From: Candidatus Hermodarchaeota archaeon
GTDB lineage: Archaea > Asgardarchaeota > Hermodarchaeia > Hermodarchaeales > Hermodarchaeaceae
Assembly (NCBI GenBank): GCA_016840595.1
Contig: JAEOSA010000039.1
Location: forward strand, 1 to 12,627
Length of the DNA stretch: 12,627 nt
Reading direction: 5' to 3'
Part shown: piece by piece, positions 7,363-12,627 of the stretch
Position numbering within the stretch: the first letter of the stretch is position 1
How the letters are laid out: every line of letters begins with the position of its first letter
Notes under the pieces: model-generated
The model's database searches: none
Told to the model about the DNA's origin: nothing
What the model saw: the letters and a program-made list of their open reading frames with translations, nothing else
Program-made: the position numbers and the translations under genes

Positions 7363-7395
7363 AGACGCCGTCAGGCGTCTATCCTCCCTTTTTTT
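7363..7395 (+). terminator. Hairpin plus T-tract terminator of the propeller-protein gene
   Basis: Eleven bases after the stop: AGACGCC, loop GTCA, GGCGTCT (perfect 7-bp stem), then the 8-nt spacer ATCCTCCC, then TTTTTTT. It has the same design as the terminator at 638-668. Confidence 0.8.
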
Positions 7396-7435
7396 AACTA
7401 TAGAAAACAGAGTAAAATCCAGTTCCTAACGAGGG

Positions 7436-7493
7436 AAAAAAAGTTCGGTAGGGCTTGGGTTTGTGAGTATAACAGCGATGGTCGTACAACCAA
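7436..7493 (+). repeat. Dispersed intergenic repeat, copy R2 (58 bp, complete)
   Basis: A7, then GTTCGGTAGGGCTTGG, GTTTGTGAGTATAA, CAGCGATGGTCGTAC, AACCAA. Aligned without gaps it matches R3 at 48 of 58 positions. It lies between two convergent genes. On the minus strand its A-run becomes a seven-T tract about 100 nt after the esterase stop and could serve in termination there. Confidence 0.8.
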
Positions 7494-7544
7494 TGCACTC
7501 TCTTCTAATGTTGTTGAAGAAAAGAGAAAATCATTGAAGCCAAT

Positions 7545-9254
7545 CTATCCTCTAAAAGTTATGAAATCTTCGAGCATGGTCAATACCTTCCCTCGTTCTG
7601 GTTCTTCGAGTTCAGAATTAACGAGGTTTAGAACATCTTGAACGGTGATTGTTTCACTCGAGTATGAAAGCCTCAAATCGGTGAAATCTGCGTCAAGAAC
7701 AAGAACCTTGTCTTTCCCTTCAATGTTGTCCCAAGCAGGCCAATTTGGCAAGTCAGTATGATTAGGATTCCCAGTTCTTGCAAAACTCGCTAGATAATTC
7801 ATGCACAAGTCTTTCAGTTTTTCACGACCAATCTGGTTATCCTTGGTGTGCGTTTTTCCTATTAAAAAAGCAAAATCTGACCCACTTGTTCCCAAGAAGA
7901 AGGGTAATTCAGATCCATGATAAGCTCCCAATTCCTGACCTTTGATTTTTGGTAGGACACTCACACCTTTATCATCAGGACTTCCCCAGTCAAACCTGTA
8001 TGCATAAACATGGATATTGCTGTTTGCAGTCATTTTGGTTGCTGGTTTATGGACACCGTTTGCACGCCATAACATGGACTGATAATCCCAAATCCTAGGA
8101 CTCAGATGAAGATCTTCCATGAATTGACCAAAGAGTTTCATTTCATCCTTTGTGCAACCTATAATCACTGGCACCATATTTGCCCATTTCCCAGATGAAA
8201 AAACATCGTATCCCTCTGCAGGTATAACTGTTCCATCAGCAATAATAGATCGCCATTGTGCCATTCCTAAAACCATGGTAGGAATGTTCTTTGTAATTGT
8301 GAAGGCAGATTTTGAAAGTAGATATGTTTTAATCTCAGCATCTTGCATTTCTCTGATGTGCTTTAAAGCCTCTTCTTCATTTGCAACTTTTCGATCACTG
8401 ATAAGAAGGGCAACCAGAAGTCGTTCACTTTGGGCTATTGCTTCTTCAATGCTGCAAACCGACATTAGACCACTTTCAACAATAGCTCGATGGAAAAGTC
8501 CATTTGCAGAGGGAGACACCAAGAGTGAAAGTACATTGAAAGCTCCTCCAGACTCACCCGCAATTGTGACATTATTTGGGTTACCCCCAAATGCTCTAAT
8601 GTTATCCCTAACCCATTCTAAGGATTTCACCAGGTCTAGGGTTCCATAATTACCGCTCTGGTCTTCGGGAGAACCAGAACCTGTCACAGCGGGGTGCTTG
8701 AACCAACCCATTGCTCCGAGTCGGTAATTAACGGAGACATAAAGCAAGTTCGATTTTTCAGCCACAGAATTACCGTAGTAGGTTGGTGTGTTAGATGACC
8801 CAATGGAATTACCTCCCCCATGAATATACAAGTAAACAGATAGTTCAGTTTCCGAGCTCTTAGGGCGCCATATGTTGAGGTAAAGACAGTCCTCTGAACC
8901 GGTTGGACCCATGATGGGCATAACCTGTGCTGCAGAGTTACCGAATTTCGTTGTCCTGCGTGTCCCGAGCCAAGGGATCGGATCAAGTGGTGCCTTCCAT
9001 CTTAATTCTCCTACTGGAGGAGTGCCATAAGGAATTCCTTTCCAACACCATATGCCCTTATCTGAAAACCCAGCTACCAAACCATACTTTGTCTGAACAA
9101 TTGCCTTATTGTTCCACTGGCCCAGATCATATGTACTATCAGAAGGTTTTGGTGCAAAATGACGTCTTATCGGTTGAGAAATAGCCCTGTCCAGATAATT
9201 TTTCAATCTTAAGAACGGGGAGAAGAGTGAAGCAAACTTCAATTTTTTAGACAC
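7545..9254 (-). CDS. Type-B carboxylesterase (alpha/beta hydrolase)
   Basis: This 569-residue member of the carboxylesterase type B family (para-nitrobenzyl esterase, cholinesterase relatives) hydrolyses carboxylic esters. Visible motifs in order: GIPYGTPPVGELRW (73-86), SEDCLYLNIW (120-129), the oxyanion-hole HGGG (145-148), GNYGTLDLVKSLEWV (201-215), the nucleophile elbow GESGG with Ser235, an acidic TKDE with Glu371 as probable triad acid, and AYHGSELPF with His446. The triad seems intact. There is no signal peptide; the first 45 residues are basic and not conserved, so it is probably cytoplasmic. The start is GTG (9252-9254), with GGTGA 6 nt upstream; an ATG just before it is out of frame. 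It forms a single-gene unit facing away from the methyltransferase. The natural substrate is unknown. Such enzymes are common in bacteria and patchy in archaea, so acquisition by transfer is possible. Confidence 0.93.
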   Translation of the reverse strand: MSKKLKFASLFSPFLRLKNYLDRAISQPIRRHFAPKPSDSTYDLGQWNNKAIVQTKYGLVAGFSDKGIWCWKGIPYGTPPVGELRWKAPLDPIPWLGTRRTTKFGNSAAQVMPIMGPTGSEDCLYLNIWRPKSSETELSVYLYIHGGGNSIGSSNTPTYYGNSVAEKSNLLYVSVNYRLGAMGWFKHPAVTGSGSPEDQSGNYGTLDLVKSLEWVRDNIRAFGGNPNNVTIAGESGGAFNVLSLLVSPSANGLFHRAIVESGLMSVCSIEEAIAQSERLLVALLISDRKVANEEEALKHIREMQDAEIKTYLLSKSAFTITKNIPTMVLGMAQWRSIIADGTVIPAEGYDVFSSGKWANMVPVIIGCTKDEMKLFGQFMEDLHLSPRIWDYQSMLWRANGVHKPATKMTANSNIHVYAYRFDWGSPDDKGVSVLPKIKGQELGAYHGSELPFFLGTSGSDFAFLIGKTHTKDNQIGREKLKDLCMNYLASFARTGNPNHTDLPNWPAWDNIEGKDKVLVLDADFTDLRLSYSSETITVQDVLNLVNSELEEPERGKVLTMLEDFITFRG

Positions 9255-9260
9255 AATTTC

Positions 9261-9265
9261 TCACC
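9261..9265 (-). promoter_or_regulatory. GGTGA Shine-Dalgarno site that selects the GTG start of the esterase
   Basis: On the minus strand GGTGA, then 6 nt, then GTG 9254-9252. The nearby ATG overlaps this site and is in another frame. Confidence 0.55.
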
Positions 9266-9314
9266 ATGAAAATGAAATCAATAGACTTGCTAGCTTAGCC
9301 TCTGATATGTTTTC

Positions 9315-9324
9315 GTATAATAAC
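9315..9324 (-). promoter_or_regulatory. TATA box candidate of the esterase gene
   Basis: GTTATTATAC on the minus strand, about 60 nt before the GTG start, giving a leader of roughly 38 nt. This rests on motif and distance only. Confidence 0.35.
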
Positions 9325-9430
9325 TCTTCAATTTAGTCTTGCTTCAAAGAAATACATGTATGATGATTAAAAAAACTTTCAGGGAAGACTGACCTACACT
9401 TATTGTTATTCTTATTTTCCTCCTTTTCAG

Positions 9431-9488
9431 AAAAGAAGTTCAGTAAGGCTTGGTTAGGTGAGTATAAAGGCGACGGTCGTACAATCAA
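9431..9488 (+). repeat. Dispersed intergenic repeat, copy R3 (58 bp, complete)
   Basis: AAAAGAAG, then TTCAGTAAGGCTTGG, TTAGGTGAGTATAAAG, GCGACGGTCGTAC, AATCAA. It lies between divergent genes. A small inverted repeat CTTTTC-A-GAAAAG (9423-9435) overlaps its left end. CGAC-G-GTCG inside it is self-complementary. Confidence 0.8.
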
Positions 9489-9579
9489 CTTTACTAAGGT
9501 AGATAATGTCACTCAAATTCATGGGTGGTAATTTAGTCAGACTGATAAGATAGTTTCTTGGACGTTTTTTCGATTCCTT

Positions 9580-10176
9580 ATGTATGAAGAAGAATTGGTT
9601 CGAGACGGGTATAATAAAATTGGTTCGAGCTATAATGAGATGCGGAACCGTGAGAAGAATCGTCTAGAACTTGAATATTTTGCCAATCTACTGCCTCCAC
9701 ATGGACATATACTAGACGCGGGTTGTGGAGCTGGTGAGCCAGTTTCGAAATATCTGGTTGAGCATGGGTTTCAAGTAACAGGAATTGATGTTTCACCACA
9801 TATTCTTCAAATTGCGGAAAGTCAAGTTCCCGGCGCTACATTTCTCGAGGGGGATATGACTCGACTCAGCTTTAAAGATCAGTATTTTGATGGAGTAGTC
9901 TCTCTTTATGCAATATGGCATATTTCAAGACAGAAACATGGATTAGTGTTCAATAATTTCTACCGTGTACTCAAGCCCAATGGTGTTCTGCTTTTTAATA
10001 CAGGTGTACACGCAATGGATGATATCAATAACTTCTTGGGTGCAAGGATGTACTGGAGTTCACCAAGTATGGAAAAAACTTTTCAACTGGTAAAGGCTGC
10101 AGGATTCGAGATTATACGTGACGAGGTTCTTGTCCGTGGAGGGGAAACCCAGTATTGGGTATTCGCAAGAAAATAG
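9580..10176 (+). CDS. Class I SAM-dependent methyltransferase (methyltransferase type 11-like)
   Basis: This 198-residue soluble protein is a short Rossmann-fold methyltransferase. The SAM-binding motif I is ILDAGCGAGEP (44-54). The acidic end of strand 2 is GIDVS with Asp70. GDMTRLSF (91-98) contacts the adenine, and FYRVLKPNGVLLFN (127-140) is the post-III segment. The acceptor is unknown; small-molecule O/N/C methyltransferases of this type are not specific in sequence. The start ATG at 9580 has a T-rich stretch and no Shine-Dalgarno site before it, so the mRNA may be leaderless. It is followed after 4 nt by repeat R4 and then by the PPOX-like gene in the same direction, which has its own A/T-rich promoter-like block, so joint transcription is uncertain. 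Confidence 0.92.
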   Translation: MYEEELVRDGYNKIGSSYNEMRNREKNRLELEYFANLLPPHGHILDAGCGAGEPVSKYLVEHGFQVTGIDVSPHILQIAESQVPGATFLEGDMTRLSFKDQYFDGVVSLYAIWHISRQKHGLVFNNFYRVLKPNGVLLFNTGVHAMDDINNFLGARMYWSSPSMEKTFQLVKAAGFEIIRDEVLVRGGETQYWVFARK

Positions 10177-10179
10177 TAT

Positions 10180-10236
10180 AAAAAAAAGTTCAGTAAGGCT
10201 TGGGTTGTCACTACAAAGCCGTCGGCATACAATCAA
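10180..10236 (+). repeat. Dispersed intergenic repeat, copy R4 (57 bp, divergent 3' half)
   Basis: A8, GTTCAGTAAGGCTTGGG, then a diverged part TTGTCACTACAAA, GCCGTCGGC, ATACAATCAA. The first 24 bases are nearly identical to the other copies. The 3' half differs by substitutions and small gaps but keeps a self-complementary core (GCC-GTC-GGC in place of CGA-CGG-TCG). It starts 4 nt after the methyltransferase stop. Confidence 0.75.
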
Positions 10237-10262
10237 TTGAGGGGTTTTAGTTTATCATATGC

Positions 10263-10270
10263 ATTTAATA
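10263..10270 (+). promoter_or_regulatory. TATA box candidate of the PPOX-like gene
   Basis: ATTTAATA lies 26-33 nt before the ATG at 10296, so transcription would start very close to the start codon (leaderless or nearly so). Confidence 0.4.
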
Positions 10271-10295
10271 TTCGTTTTTTTTCTTTGGAAAGAAT

Positions 10296-10745
10296 ATGTG
10301 TGCCCAAACTTCTGAAGAGATTGCCTTCAATTTTCTTCAGAGTCATTATTTTCTAACAATGGCTACCTCCTCCAAAGCAGGAATACCAAATGCAACTCCC
10401 CATGAATATGGTTTTGATGGAATAACCGTTTTCTTAGAAATTTCAAAAGAACATGTATCCGTAGCCAATATACGAGAGAATCCTATAGTTCATTTTGAAA
10501 TCCATGATATCTTTACTCCAGAGACTGCCCAAAATGCCAAAGTCTTACAGATCCTCGCCCAAGCTGTAATTCATTATCCTGATTCGCTTCAATTTGGCGA
10601 CTACTGGGAAAAACTCACCCAACAATTCCCGTACATGAAGATGTTCCCCAAGGAAAATCGGGTTATCCTCGCTTTTAATCTCAAAGAAGGCATGTTATTA
10701 GAATTCTCAAAAACTAAACTTCAAAGAACACTTCTCAAGTTCTAA
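10296..10745 (+). CDS. PPOX-like split-barrel flavin/F420-binding family protein
   Basis: This 149-residue soluble protein resembles the pyridoxamine 5'-phosphate oxidase-like split-barrel superfamily. It has an N-terminal helix (SEEIAFNFLQSHYF), then LTMATSSKAGIPNATPHEYGFDGITVFLEISKEHVSVANIRENPIVHFEIHD. This is the family pattern of strand, G-x-P-x-x-x-P, strand, then a helix before N-P-x-V. Members bind FMN, F420 or haem and act in redox or cofactor chemistry; the particular activity cannot be read here. The C-terminal half (about 75-149) is less conserved and has no recognised motif. The ATG at 10296 follows GGAAAG with a short spacer. Its neighbours (methyltransferase, acyltransferase) do not indicate a pathway, and repeats R4 and R5 flank it on both sides. 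Confidence 0.75.
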   Translation: MCAQTSEEIAFNFLQSHYFLTMATSSKAGIPNATPHEYGFDGITVFLEISKEHVSVANIRENPIVHFEIHDIFTPETAQNAKVLQILAQAVIHYPDSLQFGDYWEKLTQQFPYMKMFPKENRVILAFNLKEGMLLEFSKTKLQRTLLKF

Positions 10746-10770
10746 TAATCAATGTAATAGAAAAGTCAAG

Positions 10771-10809
10771 AGAATAATTCAGTAAGGCCTGGGTTTGTGA
10801 GTAAAAACC
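10771..10809 (+). repeat. Dispersed intergenic repeat, copy R5 (5' half only)
   Basis: AGAATAA, TTCAGTAAGGCCTGGG, TTTGTGAGTAAAAACC. It matches the other copies through GTGAGTA and then diverges, as R1 does at the same point (both read GAGTAAAAA). It lies between two plus-strand genes, about 30 nt after the PPOX-like stop. Confidence 0.75.
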
Positions 10810-10946
10810 TCCATCATGGTTCAGTTTTAGTAGAGGAAAATGAGTGATATTGCTCTTTTCTAATTTTGCCGGTTCATGTAAGTATTTAGCAATATGGCGA
10901 TGAGCCGCATGAAGAAGCCCATCCATCCAAAGTGAGATATTCGAAA

Positions 10947-12146
10947 ATGACAAATCTCAAATTACCTGAAATCGATATAATTCGCATAATAGCTATATTA
11001 ATCGTTGTTATATTAATTCATATACCTCTTAGCTATGCTTTTAATTTCTACCTTCTCTTAGATCAGTTTGGCGTGTTCGTAGTCAATAATGTAGGAATCT
11101 ACGTCGCGATGGGATCTTTTGTGTTTGTCTCAGGATTCGGTCTCTATTTAAATCCAAATAATCGAAATCTAAATTCCTCAAAGAAAATACTCACTTTTCT
11201 CAAAAAGCGATTTATTCGAATCTTTCCCCTTTATTGGGCTGCAATTATCCTGTTTCTCTACTTTGTTGGGTATCTGGGAATTAACCCATTTTACTTACTT
11301 TACCATTTTTTAGGATTGCAAATCATAGTGGCTCCGTATTTTGGCCCGCCGATGCTAACGCTTTGGTTTATTGGTATAATAGTGATTTATTATCTGATTT
11401 ACATTGTCATAAATCTAAGAGGCTCAATTAAGTGGATTCTTCCTGCTTCTATTGGTATTCTGTTCTTCTTTGTGTTTCTAAATTGGATTTTTGGGCTTGT
11501 TGAGTATCGTTTCTTTCTTTACTATCTTCTTTTCATCTTCGGGATGATTACGGCTCTCATATTTACCTCACCTGAGTATGCTCGTGTGAAAGAACGCTTG
11601 AGTAAGCTTCGATCGGAGGTTTCACTTCTTATACCATTATTGACTGCCATTCTCGGTTTTATTGCGTTCACTTTGTTGACTCAGTTTTGCTACTCGTTTT
11701 TCATTTCACAATACGGATCAAGCAACTTGCACTTTATTTTAGAGTTGAATCCTGACTTCTTTCAATTAGCATCTGCAATACTGCTAATAAATCTGATAAT
11801 AGTTTCCTTCATAGTTTTCGTGTTTTCTTTATCCAACGTTATTTTCCGAGGATTTGGATTTATTGACTCTAAAAGAAAAATCGAATTAGTAGTGTCAGAA
11901 ACCGCTTATTCCACGTACAGTGTTTATCTCTTCCACAGGATCTTTCTTACTGTCTTTACTGCAATTATGACCTTTGGTTTACATATCAATATGCTGGTGA
12001 TGGGAAACCTCTACATAGTCCTGCTATTCGTCCCGTTTATTTTTCTCTTTTCATATCTCATTCAAAAGGCCTATGACTGGGTTTGGAAGTTAGTGTCTAA
12101 CCGCTCTAAAGATAGAGAATCATCAGTCAATTCCTTGCCCGATTAG
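10947..12146 (+). CDS. Membrane acyltransferase 3 family (OafA-like) protein
   Basis: This roughly 399-residue membrane protein has about ten hydrophobic helices. It fits the acyltransferase 3 family, which transfers acyl groups (often acetyl) to sugars of surface polysaccharides, lipids or glycans. Supporting features: EIDIIRIIAILIVVILIHI in the first helix with the conserved Arg and His; FVFVSGFGLYL; the cytoplasmic LKKRFIRIFPLYW; LWFIGIIVIYYLIY; and the late AYSTYSVYLFHRIFL. The first-helix motif is Arg-X11-His instead of the usual Arg-X10-His. ATG at 10947 is preferred because it puts the first helix at the usual distance and AGTGAG lies upstream. An in-frame GTG at 10932 would add five residues (MRYSK). 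A strongly charged tail (SNRSKDRESS) ends the protein. A role in modifying the surface glycans of this cell is inferred. Confidence 0.88.
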   Translation: MTNLKLPEIDIIRIIAILIVVILIHIPLSYAFNFYLLLDQFGVFVVNNVGIYVAMGSFVFVSGFGLYLNPNNRNLNSSKKILTFLKKRFIRIFPLYWAAIILFLYFVGYLGINPFYLLYHFLGLQIIVAPYFGPPMLTLWFIGIIVIYYLIYIVINLRGSIKWILPASIGILFFFVFLNWIFGLVEYRFFLYYLLFIFGMITALIFTSPEYARVKERLSKLRSEVSLLIPLLTAILGFIAFTLLTQFCYSFFISQYGSSNLHFILELNPDFFQLASAILLINLIIVSFIVFVFSLSNVIFRGFGFIDSKRKIELVVSETAYSTYSVYLFHRIFLTVFTAIMTFGLHINMLVMGNLYIVLLFVPFIFLFSYLIQKAYDWVWKLVSNRSKDRESSVNSLPD

Positions 12147-12187
12147 TTCACTTAGGATTTTCAAGGGAGCTTCTCTATCCCGCTTTC

Positions 12188-12206
12188 TTTTTTGGTGTTC
12201 TTTTTT
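12188..12206 (+). terminator. T-rich terminator of the acyltransferase gene
   Basis: Two six-T runs (12188-12193 and 12201-12206) begin about 40 nt after the stop, without a stem before them. This is the simple oligo-T type of archaeal terminator. Confidence 0.5.
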
Positions 12207-12262
12207 CAGAATCAGTCCGTTCGGGAATGAGCAGTTACATTTTGAGAATAAACGGGATTCTG
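12207..12262 (+). other. 56-nt bulged stem-loop of unknown role
   Basis: CAGAATC (12207-12213) pairs with GATTCTG (12256-12262), and CCGTT (12217-12221) pairs with AACGG (12251-12255). The result is 12 Watson-Crick pairs interrupted by one 3-nt bulge (AGT), with a 29-nt apical loop. It starts directly after the T-tract and lies 104 nt before the next start codon. It could be a structured RNA element, a processed 3' end or chance. Confidence 0.35.
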
Positions 12263-12284
12263 AACCAACTGATTGAGGAGAATA

Positions 12285-12301
12285 TATCTCTGTCAGAGAT
12301 A
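12285..12301. promoter_or_regulatory. 17-bp palindrome overlapping a TATA-like block, candidate operator
   Basis: TATCTCTG-T-CAGAGATA is a perfect 8-bp inverted repeat, 64 bp before the hydrolase ATG. The left arm overlaps AATATAT (12281-12287), the best TATA candidate for that gene. A site overlapping TATA is a common position for archaeal repressors; the regulator is not in view. Confidence 0.45.
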
Positions 12302-12365
12302 ATTGCCTTTCCAGACGGGAAACCTGGTAAGTCTCCTGTTTACAGAAATTAAAGTGGTTAACAAT

Positions 12366-12627
12366 ATGGTTGTTAGAAAAAATTTCCTGCTTAGTTCTTC
12401 TATAGTACACATGCTTTTTCTTTTCATTCTATTATCAAGCATCACTATACCATCTTTTAGTACTGAAAATTTCACGATATTGAATAATGTCGAAATCAGC
12501 CCCTCTTGCACGATTTTCACGGTAGCTATCGGTGATAAAGTGTTCTACGGGAATAATGAAGATTGGCGGACACAAGAGTTATGTCTCTGGTTCATCCCGG
12601 CACAGAATATCTCTACAATGGGAGGAG
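12366..12627 (+). CDS. Secreted Ntn-type linear amide C-N hydrolase, N-terminal part (cut by window edge)
   Basis: These are the first 87 codons of a gene that runs past the right edge. Residues 1 to about 32 form a signal peptide with a hydrophobic core (MLFLFILLSSITI). After a short pro-segment comes SCTIFTVAIGDKVFYGNNEDWR, with Cys48 as the probable N-terminal nucleophile and NNED as the conserved turn. This is the hallmark of the choloylglycine hydrolase / penicillin V acylase / acyl-transferase group of Ntn hydrolases. The following LWFIPA also fits secreted members. Such enzymes cut linear amides after removal of the residues before the Cys, here probably outside the cell. ATG at 12366 is the first in-frame start; the upstream AGTGGT is a weak Shine-Dalgarno match. 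The substrate is unknown and the remaining catalytic residues lie outside the window. Confidence 0.82.
   Translation, partial: MVVRKNFLLSSSIVHMLFLFILLSSITIPSFSTENFTILNNVEISPSCTIFTVAIGDKVFYGNNEDWRTQELCLWFIPAQNISTMGG

Larger units (their letters stand above)
9255..9579. other. Divergent intergenic region between esterase and methyltransferase
   Basis: About 325 bases without a convincing gene. It holds the esterase leader and TATA candidate and repeat copy R3. The methyltransferase side shows no Shine-Dalgarno site. Confidence 0.45.

Noticed and set aside
7348..7641. 97-codon plus-strand open frame after the propeller gene
   Set aside because: It runs through a terminator hairpin, repeat R2 and the 3' end of the esterase on the other strand. 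Its resemblance to the R3 frame comes from the repeat itself.
9401..9531. Short open frame from a TTG through repeat R3 (about 43 codons)
   Set aside because: It has no good Shine-Dalgarno site, and the repeat part is broken by stops or frameshifts in other copies, so coding is not supported.
10894..10935. 13-residue mini-ORF just before the acyltransferase, overlapping its alternative GTG
   Set aside because: It has no Shine-Dalgarno site and is too short to separate from chance. It could be an upstream ORF, but nothing supports that.
12123..12520. Two minus-strand open frames near the right edge
   Set aside because: They are antisense to the acyltransferase end, the T-tract and the clear signal-peptide-plus-Ntn-hydrolase frame on the plus strand.
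1..12627. CRISPR array, tRNA, rRNA or insertion sequence
   Set aside because: No regularly spaced direct repeats, no cloverleaf or T-arm GGTTCRAATC-type motif in context, no rRNA-like stretches and no transposase frame were seen.

Overview
The window looks archaeal. Secreted proteins end in a proline-rich linker, one membrane helix and an Arg/Lys tail. TATA-like boxes precede several genes, T-rich tracts follow genes, starts are mixed ATG/GTG/TTG, and Shine-Dalgarno sites are of AGGAGG or GGTGA type. The surface-protein style (LVIVD-type propeller repeats, a fibronectin-III module, a Pro-Gly-Phe motif before the last helix) would fit an Asgard-type or related archaeon. That placement is an inference; no rRNA, tRNA or marker gene is present.

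Layout. On the minus strand at the left edge lie two paralogous surface proteins in tandem: one cut by the window start (1-310) and one complete (679-1566). Next, also on the minus strand, is a two-gene thiol-redox unit: a membrane-anchored TlpA/ResA-type thioredoxin (2574-3269) overlapping a CcdA/DsbD-type electron transporter (1903-2598). A divergent intergenic region leads to plus-strand genes: a luciferase-like (probably F420-dependent) oxidoreductase (3623-4456) and a 913-residue surface-anchored beta-propeller protein (4610-7351). A type-B carboxylesterase (7545-9254) lies on the minus strand. Then come a SAM methyltransferase (9580-10176), a small PPOX-like split-barrel protein (10296-10745), a membrane acyltransferase 3 (10947-12146), and the first 87 residues of a secreted Ntn amide hydrolase that runs off the right edge (12366-12627), all on the plus strand.

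How the genes relate. Only the thioredoxin/CcdA pair is a clear functional unit, carrying reducing power across the membrane. The surface proteins, acyltransferase and secreted hydrolase are all envelope-related. The oxidoreductase, esterase, methyltransferase and PPOX-like genes look like independent single-gene units of small-molecule metabolism.

The most striking thing not explained by genes is a family of five short repeats (about 58 bp when complete) built around TTCAGTAAGGCTTGG. All lie between genes and all point the same way, whatever the direction of the neighbouring genes. A second point is that two surface-protein genes end in terminators of the same unusual design: a 7-bp stem, a 4-nt loop, an 8-nt C-rich spacer containing CTCC, and a T-tract.
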